Source of the DNA: Morella rubra
Lineage: Eukaryota > Streptophyta > Magnoliopsida > Fagales > Myricaceae
Length of the DNA stretch: 64,000 nt
Direction of reading: 5' to 3'
Assembly (NCBI GenBank): GCA_003952965.2
Contig: CM025855.1
Span: 24,233,469-24,297,468 of the forward strand
The notes below the pieces were generated by a model, which worked only from the letters and a program-made list of their open reading frames with translations, was not told where the DNA came from and did no database searches. The first letter of the stretch is position 1. Each line of letters starts with the position of its first letter. The position numbers and the translations under genes were made by a program. Shown piece after piece: positions 1 through 13,441 of the stretch.

Positions 1-97
1 AAAAATTTTAACAATCAAACATCATATTGATAAGTAAGGCAATATTATTGAAAGAAAGGGAATAGAAGAAACAGTACAAAGGACTATATTGAAGCCC

Positions 98-1112
98 CTA
101 GACCAAACAAGCTAGAAAACTAATGAAATCCAAAAACTCCGAAAAAGGGAGAACCCAACATGGCATTACCCACAAGTACAAGGACTGCAAAAAATTCCCC
201 TCAAGCCTCCATGGACACAGCCACACCCTCAAAACATCTCCCATTTCTCTCTCCATAAATTCCACCAAATACAAGTAGGGATCATTCTCCAAATAGCTAA
301 GGCCCGAGGGTCTTTAAAATCCCTTTTCCAGCACAACAAAACTTCAGCTACCCTCCTAGGCATCACCCAATCATAGTCCATAATAGAGAGCACTAAGGAC
401 CACAACTCCCTAGCAACCAACAGTGCAGCAAAATGTGCTCAACAGACTCCCCATCACATTTGCAAAAGTAGCACCAATCAAGCACATTCACTCCCCTCCT
501 CCTCAAGTTATCAGTGGTGAGGATTCTTCATGGTGGCTTCCCAAACAAAGAAGGACGCCTAGGCAGGGCTAAAGACCTCCAAATCTGTCTCCAAGGGAAA
601 GCTCTCATCAAATCCCTAACAAGGACGAATACCAAGATTCACCTAGAAACACCATTCTTGGATCCCACCCATCTAATCTTGTCTTCAACCCAACTCCTCA
701 TAACTTTAGAATAAAGTAAAGTGAAGAGCGCTGAAAACTCCTCCAACTCCCAATCATTAGCCCTCTAACAAACTGAATATTCCACGAAGCACTTCCGGAA
801 CCCCTCCTCCAAGCAGTCCGCAACCATAGCATTCTTATTGCGTGCAAGAGAAAACAAAAAAGGAAACATATCCTTTAAGGATCTCTCACCTCACCAACGA
901 TCCTTCCAGAAACGGACTCTAATGCCACTTCCCCTTCTCAAAAAGGATGTTCTCAACAAAGGAAGCCCATCCATTGCTGATGTTCTTCCAAAGACCAACT
1001 TCATCAGAGCCATTGCACTCGAGAGTGCTCCACCCTCCCAAAGCACAACCATACTTCTCCATAATAACAATTCCTCAGTGATAAAAATTTATAGGAACAT
1101 TCATACTACATG
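98..1112 (-). mobile_element. LINE (non-LTR retrotransposon) ORF2 3' remnant
   Basis: Read on the minus strand, this stretch gives broken pieces of a plant LINE polyprotein downstream of the reverse transcriptase. Near 960-1110 there is the GLWKNI-type segment (YGCALGGWSTLE, then VGLWKNISNGWASF). Near 425-490 there is a zf-RVT zinc motif ([18 protein letters not shown]), followed at 229-420 by the usual RMIPTCIWWNLWREK tail. Stops and frameshifts run through it, so it is dead. It may continue left of the window, and no A-tail or target duplication is visible. It lies antisense in an intron of the RRM gene that follows. Confidence 0.8.
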
Positions 1113-1214
1113 TTGCTTTTCCTGGATTGTCACTATAAAAGAGAAAAAGGGGGGAAGGGGGGCTTGCTCATTATCCTCCATGATCACGTATGACTTTTCA
1201 ATTTTAACTGTCAG

Positions 1215-4200
1215 GTCAATGGCAAGCAATGTGGAGTGGCTCCAAGTCAAGATAGTGATACTCTCTTTGTTGGTAACATATGCAAGACATGGGCAAAGGA
1301 CATTGTAGGTTTTCTAGGCTTTTGTAACTTTGGAGCCATACTTTTCACTGAATTATTAGGTTATGTGAGTTTGCTTGTTTTGGGTTGTTGTGTTTTTTAT
1401 TTCAGCTGAGAGAAAAGCTTGCATATTATGGAGTTGATAAATATGAAGACTTGACACTAGTTGAAGATTTGAACAACGAGGGTATGAATCGAGGGTTCGC
1501 TTTCTTGGATTTCTCATGCAGAGCAGAGGCCTTGGAAGCTTGCAAGCGCTTGCAAAAGAGGGATGTTGTGTTTGGTACAGATCGAACAGCAAGGGTTGCA
1601 TTTGCTGATACCTTCATTGAACCAGATGATGAAATTATGTCACATGTATGTACTAAGTTTGTCTTAATGTTTTGTTTTTTGGTTCTCATGACACAATGAT
1701 AAGCTTCCCTGTTTGTTGTACTACTACAGTTTTCTTTCCGGGCAGCACCTAAAATAGATGCTTCAAGTGCTCTACAAAATTGGAGCTTCTTCCCGTAGAC
1801 ATAGAAATGCATGTACGTGTATTCACATGTGCATGTTATGCTTGTTTGTTCAAGGGATTCCTGGTTATATTGGACTGCGGATTTAGGACATTGACATGCA
1901 TTGATTACTTTTTGCATGATCTGACTTGAGTGTTTTTTCCCATTTAATTCTTCTTTCTGCTGTGAAGTCCTTGATACTGATCTCCTTTATGTGATTGTGC
2001 TTATAGTTTGTCAAACACTCAAAGTTGCATGTTTTGCAGCATCTGCAGAATGAAATCTGGTGTATTTTTTGTGCTGATAATGGATTATGGAGGATTATAA
2101 CATATCAGGACTTTATTTGCTTGAGTTATTCATATTTTTACTGCGTTGGGCTGTCCCTTTCTAGATTTCCAGGATTTTATTAGTTTCTTTGCTTGTATGG
2201 TTTAAGTGGTTCTGGTACAACCTTTGTACTGTTCTCACATATTTTTAATAATATTTTCTTACTTTTCAAATTTTTTTTACTGTCATGTAATGATCTAGTA
2301 AGTGTGGCTCCTATTCTGGAGCTCTTCTTACATCTAGCCTGAAGTCACTCCTCCCCTATTTCAAAAAAGCCAAATATTCACTTATTTATCATCAGCTCAA
2401 TACATTGCAGTTTGTGCGATATTATCCTAACCTTTATCTTAGTCTGTATACAGTTTATGCTCTTCTTAGTCACCATACGCATATAGAAACTCTAATCTAA
2501 CTGCTTTTTGTTGTTGGGGTTCAGGAGTTACAAATATGATGTCTAATACCAAAATATGGTGTAGAACGTTCCTAATATGATGTTTTTGAAGCTTTTAGCA
2601 GAGGTCATTGCAAAATTGTCTTTCCCTTTTCCAGGTAAGGACAGTATTCCTTGATAGTTTGCCTCCCGCTTGGGATGAAGATCATGTCAAAAACCATCTG
2701 AGAAAGTTTGGGAGGATCGAAAAGGTAGAACTTGCACGCAACATGCCAGCTGCTAAAAGAACTGATTTTGGTTTTGTAACATTTGACTCTCATGCTGCTG
2801 CTGTGGCCTGCGTTGATGGTGTTAATAATGCTGAACTTGTGGATGGAGATAGGAAGGTAGGCTGCTCTTTGTTGTTTGAGGTTATGTCTATTGTTCGATC
2901 TTTGAGCATCCTTGTGGCATTTCTTTTTTCTTGGGTAGTGTCACATTGCAGAACATGTTATGTTGTTCTAATAATGTGAAATCAATAGAATCAGGTGTTC
3001 ACTGGTAAAAGATAGAAGGCACATTAAAAGTGGAAAAAATTAATGTAGCAGATATGAACATGATTTGCTTTATGATTCTACAATTATTGGATGCAAGCAT
3101 TGTGACATAATTAGACAGAATAGTGAACTCTGCCAGAGTTCATTTTAATAGAATATGTATTTGGGGAAAGAGTAAACTTTAAAACATCGGACAAGTTGGG
3201 ATCTTCTGTAATGGTAATGGTGGGGAACATGCAATGCCTGTGGTAACTGGACAGTGAGCAAAAGCATCATGTAATAATTCTATTTGCTTAGAAAGAGTGA
3301 GATAAAGGACATGGGGCTCCACTGTTTGGTAGCTGTAACACCAAGTCCTCAACATTCTACTCTTAGGTTAGTTATTTCACTTCTGGATTTTTGGACATTC
3401 CCCCACAGTTTGTCGCAATTATCAGTGACCTACTGCATTGGCGTTTATCCATAGTTGATGACTCTGTAGCAGTCAAGCAAAAATAGGCAAGCTAGACTCT
3501 TGTTGAAACTTATGCAAATAACATTGGCTGACAAAGATAATTACAATTTTTGCAGTTACAGGTTAGGGCAAGGTTGTCTAGGCCACGCCAGAGAGGCAAG
3601 ACAGCTAGACAAGCTCGGGGAGGCTATGTTGTTGCACATGGCAATAGTCGGGGTGGTAGGGGTCACTGGAGTTCCAGTAGTTCTTTCATTGATCCTCGCA
3701 GGTCCACAGATCATTATAGGAGAAGCATTCAAAGTCGTGGTGATGGTGGTTCTAGCCGATCCTATGATCCAAAGGACGGAGATATAGTATCTTATGGAAC
3801 TGGGAGCAGGAGGAGATTTTTTCCACTGGAGAGATCATCTGACAGAAGGTCCACTGGTATGTTGAACTGTGTGTATCAATTACAATTCTAGCATTTTCCT
3901 TCCTCCTTTTCCCCCTGGCTCATTCCTGTCACCTTTGGGACAGTTCAAGCTTATGAAAAGATCAGCTCAGAGAGGGATTATTTCCTGGAAGATGAAATGC
4001 CATCCAGGCCATCTGACTTTGTTAGAGTTCCCTTTAATAGACACTCTTACAGAGATGCTTACCCCTCTCGTGGATCTGGGTACCTGGAAAGTCCTCCAAG
4101 GAAGGTATCTCGTGCTGTTGCTCGTACACAGTCTCCTCATGATGCTTATGGCTATGGTGAATACATGGAACAGCGTTCAAATTATCGGGGCAGTCATATC

Positions 4201-5397
4201 AATGATTACAGTTCTAGTTCCAGTTCGAAGCGTCCTCACTCTGCCATTGTCAGTGATCTTTTTTAAAGCATGTAGACACTTGCTGCTGTTTTCCTTATCC
4301 TCTTCTGATTAACTTCTTCTTTTCTAGGAGGAAGTGGATGCTGGTTATGCTGAAGCTTCAATTAGGCGACCGCGAACCTATTCTGATTACAGGGGAGGCA
4401 GTTCTGACTTGCCTTTCAGTGACAAGTCTTATCGAAGTAACTCTACAAGGTGTTTTGTTGCTCGGGTGCTTTAGCTTTTTTCTTGCTTTCGTATTTTCTT
4501 TGATTTTGTCATTTTTGTTGCTGTTAGTTGCATTTATATCATTGTCCCCTTTATCTCTTAAGTAACTTGTGTCTTATTTTAGTTGGCCCCCTAGCCTGTG
4601 TTAATTAAAAGTGAATAAGAAAATTTATTGCCATGTTTATCTTGGATAATGTGCAGTTTATAATTTTGGGATTTGTGCTTCTTATCGTCTATAATATTGA
4701 ACTCCAAAAGATGGTTGCCACCTGTATTTTTTAACTCTTGAACTTCCAATCCTTTAATATGAGGGTGATATATGAAAGCAATTGTTATCATTTTTGTGTG
4801 AAGATAGCGATTCATATCTCCATAACTGTTGTCATTTCCAAAATATTGGAAAAGAGCAAGTACTAGTATTTTTCTTAGCCTCGTCCTCATTGTTTTCTCT
4901 ATTATTGTGTAGGGCGGGGCGTGGGTCTCATCTCGGGTATGCTGAAGGTAGTCGGAGATATGCAGGGCATTCTCAGGGACTGTATATGACAAAATCATCA
5001 CCTACGGGGTACAGAAGAGGTACTTGAAAACACACCGTAGCAAACATATTAGTATATTATCCTTCCTCTCCTTCCTCTCCTTTCTAGTTATCTGTTGGAT
5101 GTTGTTTCATAGATTCAACTCTCACGGATGAGATTAGTAGAGGAGATGCTGAAAGGGAATATTCCAGATACGGAAGAGACTATATGTCTCGGGATTATGT
5201 GCCTTCTCGATCAGAGGTATGGTTACATTGTTTAATCGGTGTAATTTATTGCCTTGATATCCAGGTTTAGAAAGTTTTTTATATGGGCAACACAATCCTT
5301 TTTGTAGGTAGATGTAGGTGCATACCCATCTCATTACTCAACTCGACGATTAAATGATGATTACCTAAGTGGCAGAAGTTCAGGCTCACACTACTAA
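1215..5397 (+). CDS. hnRNP Q/R-like RNA-binding protein, C-terminal nine exons (partial)
   Basis: Nuclear RNA-binding protein of the plant hnRNP Q/R (SYNCRIP-like, At2g44710-type) family, probably acting in pre-mRNA or chromatin-associated RNA handling. Nine exons join in frame: 1215-1304, 1406-1645, 2635-2856, 3562-3856, 3944-4248, 4328-4449, 4913-5019, 5113-5216, 5308-5397 (stop TAA). They encode 524 residues. One RRM starts with RNP2 TLFVGNICKTW and has RNP1 NRGFAFLDF. A second has TVFLDSL and TDFGFVTF. A long Arg/Gly/Ser/Tyr-rich tail (RARLSRPRQRGKTARQARGG, many SYRD/RGS runs) follows. The start codon, an acidic N-terminus and probably a first RRM lie left of the window. Exon phases all agree and no internal stop is seen, so the gene looks functional. 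The At2g44710 assignment is from memory of the family. Confidence 0.88.
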
Positions 5398-7632
5398 GGT
5401 GAGTTTGTATGTGGTTATTCCATTGACTTGTATGAATGTTATTCACCCCTCAAAAAAAGGACCTCCTATGACTTTGTACCAAATAGAACATTTTGCGTAT
5501 ATAACCTAGTCTCTGGAGTTGGAGCGCTCCTTTGGAGGTTAATTTAGTGGGTATCTTGGAGACTTAGTGATCATTGGCAGAATGAGTTTGGTGTTAGTGA
5601 TAAGGCTTCTGACTTTGGAGAAAATCTGACTTTGTCCAATTCATCATCTGTACTCTCTGAGAAGTTGACTGACAAAGAAATTGATATTAAGATAGGAAGC
5701 GTTAGGAATGAGATCTGCAGTCATGAAATATTGAGAGGAATTTGTAAATTAATGTGTTTGGCACTTGGTTAAAAATTCATAAGGGAGAGATTACGGACTT
5801 ATGGACACAATTGAAGCTCATGCTACTGAGTCTTTTTTTTGGTGTTACCCCAGTAGGAGGGTGGGAAACATTATAAAACAGCATATATTCTGGCTGTATA
5901 TTGTGTTTGGTCTTGAGTATCTTCTGGAACTTCAGTTAGAAGCTTCATGGAATGGCTTTATGTGATGGATAACAAACTTGTGATCTTAAGTTAGTGAAAG
6001 AATCGAATTTGGGATGATGAACGTCTAAAAATTTCTCTCAGTTATCTTCGAAGGGTTTTCTGTACATGTAACCTTTCCAGGTATCTACATTCTTGTATTC
6101 TTCCATCTACACAAACCTGGATTAATGATGGAATCTCAAAGAAGTTGATTTCCCTTAACATATTAGGTGGGCTTCATTGCACAGGGCTTCTGTAGATGGT
6201 AGTAGTGGAGTGATGTGACCTGTGAAGCTTTGAATGATTTGTACTCGGATCAAAGGTTACAATTAAAGTTGCTCAGAAGTTTGCCTCAAATTACAGATGG
6301 GAGCTGCTGATTCTTGACTTTGGTTTCTGATGATTGTGAAAGACAATTATTTACATCGTATTCAATACAAAGAACACCTATTTTGACAGTCATCTGGCAT
6401 GTCAGTAACTTCCACTTTTTAAGAAATCAATCTTTTGGTCATTCGAAGGAATAAATAGTCAGATAGCTACTCGGTATATGTGATTCCCTAGAACTGCAAT
6501 AATTGGAGATAACAGGATTGGGAATATATACGTATCCTATGACTTATCCAGGACTATGGGTCTGAAACCTGTCTAAATACTTCCAGGAAACTTTCTATGG
6601 TTCTGCTCATCTAGTTTTGACTGAATTTGTTGGCATCTGTATCTTATTAAATCATCCCTCTTCATTATATACTTCTGCTGTGGAAATCCAAGATTATGGG
6701 TCTGTTCATTGAAACTCGAATGGTAAAACTGGGAGAAAAATCATAGAGTTGACATACTGCAATCTACAGTGCGAAGGCTGATTCTTCAGATGGTAAATCC
6801 CTAGTGTGATGATGACATTAATGTAGTTGTTCTTGCATTATCCTGTGTTTCTACAAAATATTGATGTCAAAGATAAAGCTTAAAGGGCATGATAACTGTG
6901 GGAGTCATCTGAGCATGTGATGCCCAATGTTGGGATGATCTCTTTGGAGCCCAGAAATCTTGTAATCACTGGCTGGTAAAATGAGTTCGATAAAGTGGCC
7001 GTTTGCTCAATGTTGCGTTCTTGGGCTGGTCAATAGTCATGTGAGATTCAAAAAGGCACAGGGGCAGTGCATGGTAAATTTATTGGGAGGTTCATTTTAG
7101 CAGGGGATCAACTCTAGAGGATTCATCTGCGGATTTTGTAATTCTCGGTTCTTTCTTATGGTATGGATTTCAAATGGCTGAATGGATGATTTTCTCATAT
7201 ATAGCCTGCAAATATCCACATTACACAGATAAAATTATTTTCGTCCTGATTTTGAACCGTGTTATGGTCCATGAAGGGAGTAAACAAAAAAATGTGTTAC
7301 CAAATCTCTTTCTGGGTAGTGGCTGTTTCTTGAGAAAATGGTAAAGAAAGAGTATAAATGGCTTGTTCGAGTAAGCCTAACACCAAAATAGCTAGCTGTG
7401 TAACCCCATTCAGATTAACCAGTTCTTCATTCCGGAATATTATTTGAATTGAATGAATGGCTTATGGCGGACGTCTGGTCGATTGAATCTATACAGACAA
7501 AAGGATTTTTGTTTAAAATATTCGCTCAAGACAGTATGATAAAAACATTTCTCCACGACTGGTAGGTCATAGCTTCTTGTTCAATCCAGCAAACTTTCTA
7601 GCCACTACCTCTCTGAGTTGTGTTTCAATCAT
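5398..7632. other. 3' UTR with probable intron, then gene-free spacer
   Basis: No credible ORF on either strand. A near-perfect splice donor (AAG|GTGAGT) sits two bases after the RRM gene's stop, so the 3' UTR is probably spliced. I could not fix the acceptor or the polyadenylation site. The rest of the stretch is ordinary mixed-composition sequence in which I recognise no repeat family. Confidence 0.45.
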
Positions 7633-9597
7633 TCATATGAGCCTCGGCACATACGTTTTTGGGATCATTCGAGCCATTACCAGTCCAGCAGCCAATGCAG
7701 CACCAAATAAAGCATGCAATCTCACGCAGTAGTACTTAGCCCTGAAGATCTTCTGTTTGTCCTGCAAGCGTAAATTTTACTTGGCTGAGAGGCCAGTAGA
7801 CTGCATTTCTTTCAGCAAATTTTCTTCTTTTGGGTGAACAATGGGGTGATTCTCTCCTACGCCTTAGACTTGGCTCCCAAAATTTTGGCCATTTTAAATA
7901 TTTGGTTTAATAAAAATAACTTCAAAATAATCTCTCTCCATCAAATCATTTATTTTTATCTTATTCTTCATCTTCCAACAATTGAAACTCTGATCTGTGG
8001 GGACTTCAACACCCACATACCACCCAGGTATAGAGAGGACGTGAGTATTTATTTTTTATCAAAATAAATATAAAAAATTTACTCAAATCATTTCTTTAGG
8101 CACTTTTTCACTAATTCACATACACTAAAATTTTTAAACTCCTAAAATTTTGAGAGCCAAACACCAATACAGAAGTAAGTTTGAAGCATCATACGAGTGT
8201 ACGACTGACCTTGTGGTTATCTTCGACAAAATTAACTACCAGTTTTCCCACCGGCAATGTCAAAGCACAGAGAAGCTGGAAAATACCATGATTGAGAAGA
8301 AAGGAAAAAAAAAGTGATGACAAGATAGTGCAATTCTTTCCGATATTGTCAGTCATATAGTTCACCAAATTGCAAGACTTACAAGGCAAGTAAAAGGAAT
8401 CGCTTTGATTAGCCCGAGAGCCAACAATAGAATATAGAGTGCAATGACAGCCACCTTCACTACCGTTGAACCCCTTCTGGTGCCCAGCCTAACCTGCATG
8501 CAAACAAGTAAATAGAGTTAAAAACTCCATACATTATTTGTCTCTCTATAAACGTCTTAAAACAGTACAATTCAGCTAAGATCGTTCACCAGAGGGGACA
8601 TTTTTCCAACTGCCCTGTCTCCTTCCACCTGAATTATATCCATAACTGCTGTCAGCTGACACAGAAAACCAAGAAGAGTAAAAACTGGAGTGGAAATGGG
8701 TATTAAATTCAATACCTGATGAAAGTGACTGCAGAAAAGGATTAGGGCTGTCGTGAAGCCGACAAGAATTGATGCAGAAAGAATTGTGCCACTTAAGGGC
8801 AGACAGTTCATCTCACTGTCAAAGCTAAATGAAGTCAATATTTTAGCTGCAGGAAAATGAAATTTAAAATTATGGCCATGTGATCATATAGGTCAAGTAA
8901 CCTTGTGCTGCCCTGCAATAGGTAAAAGGCAGAGCTAGCAAACGGGCCAAATGCTGCAAAGCACAGCGGCTCTCCTAGTCCTTGGTAGCTTAACCGAAAT
9001 GGCGGGCACTGCAGTATAGATCATATTGAAACAGAGGTGATGAACTTTATTCATAATATTCCATAAATTTGAACCTAAGATCATGTCTATACCTGATATA
9101 TGTAACCACAAACAATTGCACACGCCAGTAGGATTAGCGAACGCATATTTCCAGCCTCCATGGATGCCCAAGTCAGCCCCATAAAGCCAAGAGCAAGAAA
9201 TGAATAAGCAGCAATTAAGGTTCCTGTACGGCTTCACAAACGAATTACAGAGCTATATTAGCTAATGGTATTGTACCAACCAAAGTAAAACATTAAAAAA
9301 AAAATAACTTCTGAAAACAATTAAAAAGCTTACCTGCCGACTAGGTTCACAACCGATTCTCTTTTGTTCTTATCCGCTCCTGTGTCGAAATCATAAACAT
9401 CATTGCTGAAGTGGTCAAAGAAAAGTTGTGAGCATAAATCAAGAAATTTTCAATTAGGAAGGGGAGAAATTATGAACTTAAATTCATTAGGTTGACTATC
9501 ATGTAAGAAGTAGAAAAATGGGCTCTACATCAATGGGATAGGGTCCAACCAGTTCATTTTCTCATGCAATGGCTAGTTATACGAGGACGCGAAGAGT

Positions 9598-9635
<38 letters not shown>

Positions 9636-11317
9636 ACGGGATCCAGAATTTTCTTTGCTAATCAAGAATCAAGATATCTCTAATTTTGAACCACATATAT
9701 CGATTTTCTGCTTTGCTTGTAAGGGCCATTGAAATGGTCCAGAACTCTGTATTAGATCTAAGTTTGGTCACAATAAAGTGGAATGAAAAAAGCACAGGTC
9801 TCTTTTAAGATAGCCCAGAAATGCACACCATGGCTGGTTTGGTGGCTCAGGAGGGCATACGGAGTACTAGGAAATAGAGTGGACCTTATAAGGCCTGAAG
9901 ACTGGAGCATTGATGTACTTCACATACTAATTGGGTCTTCATACTGTAAGTGTGTGCAACTGCCACAAACAATGATCGAAAATGGGGCAAAAATGGGGAA
10001 TGTCATCTTTTACTAGCGACTAGAAAAGTAGCAGATCTGTAGTAGACCCCACTAAGCTTGGTCAGACTCAACTCATTCCCTGAAACAGTAAATATGACTC
10101 ACCTTAAATTTAGCCATGTGATAATGAGAACTGAGGAAGCCAAAAGAACAAAATAACGCCTAGCTGAGCATACGCCTGTCTGAAAATAAGCAGCAGCACT
10201 ACCCACCTGTTTGTGGACTCTACAAAAAAAGGAGTAAGAAGCAAAACTGTGTATATAATTTAAACTCTTAGAAAGAAAAAAAAAAGTGTATTTGATTTAA
10301 ACTGCAGGGAGCGACAGTAGCCTGGATGAGTAGATTGGGGGATTTCATTTCCAATGACAGGAAATAAATTATAGTTCAGTTATCCTGTGTTCACATTCCT
10401 CAGAAAGAGACAAGGCAGGCAGTTTCTGACAAAAAAAATGCTCACTGCTTCAAATCCCTTCATCTCTTGATAGAAATGTCCTTTTGCTAGCAAAAGCCTT
10501 GATTTAGGGTTCACTTTTAGCAGAGGGGATACTGAGTACTATTATGACTGTATATTTATAGATATATTGTTTAGTGAGTGCAGAATAAATAGGTGGACTT
10601 TGCAATTACATGTAACTGAAAAATGAGAGGCAAAATTAACTGATTCAGTTGATCAAAACATGTTTCTGATGTTAACACCTGTGCTCTTGAGAAATTAGAA
10701 TGGAAGTCAAATTGTCACAAAAACTCACAGTGAGAGGAATCAGTGCAACTGAGTATATTGGTAATTTAACTGCCCTCCATATCAACGTCGCCTTAGAAAC
10801 ATTGTCATTGTTGGCATCTTCATTTGCAGTGCCAGAATAGTCCTCTTTACTCTCCAAAAGTGCTTTTTGAGATTGATCCCCTCTTTTGACCTGTAATTTT
10901 CTTCTGTAACTGGCATGGAAAAGTTTCCTACCCTTGCAGAAGAAATGTGGTGATCTTTTGGATTCCAGAAAATACCTAAGAAATGATAACTGTCAGTGAA
11001 TGCTGAGAATTGGCAATGAGCACTCTCATTCTCTGACTTTTCCACCCCAAAAGGAAAATGAATTTGTACTCTTAAACCTATCATCACTTGGAAGAACAAA
11101 CACATAATTATGCAATTAATCTGGTTATTACCATAGAAACCACCACAGTGCGAGATAGACCAATTCATCATAGTCTACCTGGCACTCTGGTGGTTGCACA
11201 ATTTTAAGTGAAAAAAAGAGATGAAGCTTGCCTTCTCATGCAACTCTGATGCAACAGGTATTCATTGAGTTTCTTCAGGCCTGACCCTTGGTTTAGGGTA
11301 CAGAATACAGCTGCCAT
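7633..11317 (-). CDS. ABC4: 1,4-dihydroxy-2-naphthoate phytyltransferase, chloroplast (ABC4/MenA)
   Basis: UbiA-family membrane prenyltransferase that attaches the phytyl chain to 1,4-dihydroxy-2-naphthoate in phylloquinone (vitamin K1) synthesis in plastids; needed for photosystem I. Eleven exons (minus-strand order): 11317-11232, 10975-10729, 10206-10103, 9405-9334, 9231-9093, 9008-8902, 8824-8716, 8628-8590, 8493-8383, 8275-8210, 7761-7633. All phases agree and give 402 residues, close to the Arabidopsis protein. Residues 1-80 are Ser/Lys/Arg-rich, as expected for a transit peptide. The first Asp-rich motif is NDVYDFDTGADKNK (about 147-160) and the second is EGDRAVGK (about 290-297). Hydrophobic helices fill the rest (for example LILLACAIVCGYIYQ). 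Intron 1 has a GC donor (AGAAG|GCAAGC), inferred because it is the only way to join a plausible ATG in frame; this first exon is the least certain part. Confidence 0.93.
7869..8163. mobile_element. MITE in the last ABC4 intron
   Basis: About 295 bp of AT-rich sequence with inverted ends: TTGGCTCCCAAAATTTTGG on the left and the reverse complement of TTTGGCTCTCAAAATTTTAGG on the right. It lies wholly inside the intron between the last two ABC4 exons. It has no coding capacity. A relative occurs at 20551-20721. I found no clear target-site duplication. Confidence 0.6.
9601..9632. repeat. (GA)n microsatellite in an ABC4 intron
   Basis: Sixteen GA dinucleotides in a row within the ABC4 intron between exons 3 and 4. 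Confidence 0.95.
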
Positions 11318-13441
11318 TGTAGCTTGGCATACCAATAGCGTCAAGAATTAAACATGGATAGATAAACAAGGAGAGTACTTTTAATCTTCTTCCAGTGACA
11401 GTTCAAGAAAAACTACCAAGAAAACAGGTAATAGTAAGGATAATCTGGAGTTCAATGATGAATACTAGCATGAAATTCTAAAAAAAAATACATATGGGGC
11501 GTAGTAAGATATAGGCACAGCAATGACAACAGCACAGGATGATTTTATCTACTAAAGCTCGGTTGTTAGGTCCAAATGGCCTCATTCTTACATTATACAC
11601 TGACATAAGCACCAAAACATCAGTAAGTACTTCAACATACTGCAGTAAGTACTCTTTTCGTACAATTACAAGAGTAATTGAAATGGACCAATTGTTAAGA
11701 AGGAAGATTACATCAATCATCCCTTTAAACGGATATGAACATAACAAAGGAAGTCCCACTGTTTTCGTAATTGATGTAAGATGCTGTGTGGGGGGTATGA
11801 TTGTTAGGAATAATGAGGCGTTAAGAAGCTATAAGAGATTTTCTAATCTGTGGGGTCTTGATATCTTGCCTCATGGCTTGGGAATAGCTGGTGAATGACT
11901 TCTTTGGTTGGTAACTATAATGGAGCCTACATATGCAATAATAGTACTTTGTTGCAGGCTCCCCATTCTTTCTTGGTAGAAATTACAGGTAGTTTTGAAA
12001 GAACTTGGGTTGGATTTGAGGGTAGCTGTGCAGTTTGAGCTCCCACGTGTTCACTGCATCAAGTGTTTATATCAGGAATGCAAGACACGTGTAACAGAAG
12101 CAGCAGGATTTTGAAGATGAAAACCAAGCAAGGCCTGATTTTCAAGCGAAGGATTTCCTACCGCTATCACGCTTTGCAGTGAACTCTAGATTTGATAATT
12201 ATATCCTCAAGCGAGAGCTCTGCTAAAGCGTAAAATAACTCTAACCCCAGTAGACATGTTTTGTTTACCATTAACAATGGCTTTCATCAAGAAAACGACT
12301 TCATTTTGTAGAGGATCATAAACTTCCTCACATTATATTGATAGACAAAGTCGGACATAAATACAAATCCAAAACCTGGGAACCAAAGGAAAGCCAAGTA
12401 CCTTACAGAGGGTTACTCTTGCAACTGGAGAAGAGTCATCTTTCTGCGTCTCTTTTGGCTCCCTCTCTTCCGTGTGCTGTGCGTTGTATGCGGGTGACTG
12501 TGAACGACTGGGCAGTTGAAAGGGTGCAGCTCCCTGTCCTATCTGCTCAACTCATCCTATCTACTGCGCCCGCGTAATCTATCAAGTGAATCTGTTCCCA
12601 ATGAACTATCGCCACCTAAGATTGCAAGTAGGCCCCACTTAAACCAACTGACATATATCGTTACAATATAACAACAGTAGAATTCTGTGAATAATAGAGT
12701 CAGTAGTCGTTACGAAAAGAAAAAAAAAAAAAAGACAGTATTCCTCCTCTCTCATTTTCTTTCTGTCGAAACAACTGACAGGGAAGATGTTTGCCTAGAA
12801 GGGAAAAAAAAAAGGACACGCTTGATGTTTTTTATTTCGAATATCAAAATTATCATATAATAATAATAATTAATTATATTCTTTCCTACCCTTTTTTGCT
12901 TAAAAATAAAATAAAAACAAAAGCCATCCACTAGGATTGGAAGTTGGGTACATACACCACCGCCTTAAGTATGTCAAAAAACGGATCCGCCCACCCGCAC
13001 TGACGCTAGTAAGGTCTTTAACCAATGTGACCCAGGCTTGATGACCCGATCCATTTTACAGCGAAAACAGCCATACCAGAAAGGTTCGAAGCTAATTCAT
13101 GTCCAAAACCCCTCGACTGGGCGAAAGTCGGCGTGCAGGAAAAGCTTTTGAAGGTAAATTCGTAGGAAAACTCCAAATTCGGGAAGAATATTTTGCAAGA
13201 GACTTTTATATTCTAACCCTAGCTGCAATAGGTACGAGTTCGCCCTCTCTGTGTTCGTACTTGTGTGTAAAAATTTCGAATTGCATAGAGGTTAAAAAAT
13301 TTATTAGGGTTTGATAGCAGTTTTCAGAGTCTAGTGTTAGAATATCTACTTGATCCATTTTGTATTTGGCGTGAAATTAAGTTGGTTTTATAATAATGTA
13401 GGCTTTGATACTAGGAGGGCCGAGGCCATTGATACTGAGAG
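11318..13441. promoter_or_regulatory. Shared divergent promoter region of ABC4 and BUD13
   Basis: About 2.1 kb separates the two start codons, which point away from each other. A minus-strand stretch near 12400-12580 looks like an ABC4 5' leader exon: it is GC-richer and ends in a donor-like CTGTAAG|GTACTTGG at about 12402, and it contains short upstream ATGs with immediate stops. On the plus side, 13060-13440 should hold the BUD13 leader, with GGTACG/GGTAAA donor-like sites. I found no convincing TATA box. A poly-A run (about 12719-12734) and an AT-rich block (12840-12920) lie in the middle. Confidence 0.4.

Noticed and set aside
838..1308. 156-codon plus-strand frame
   Set aside because: Opposite strand of the LINE remnant and overlapping the first hnRNP exon in another frame.
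11478..11898. Overlapping frames of 93 and 119 codons on opposite strands
   Set aside because: No family resemblance; AT-rich intergenic or 5' UTR-intron sequence of ABC4.
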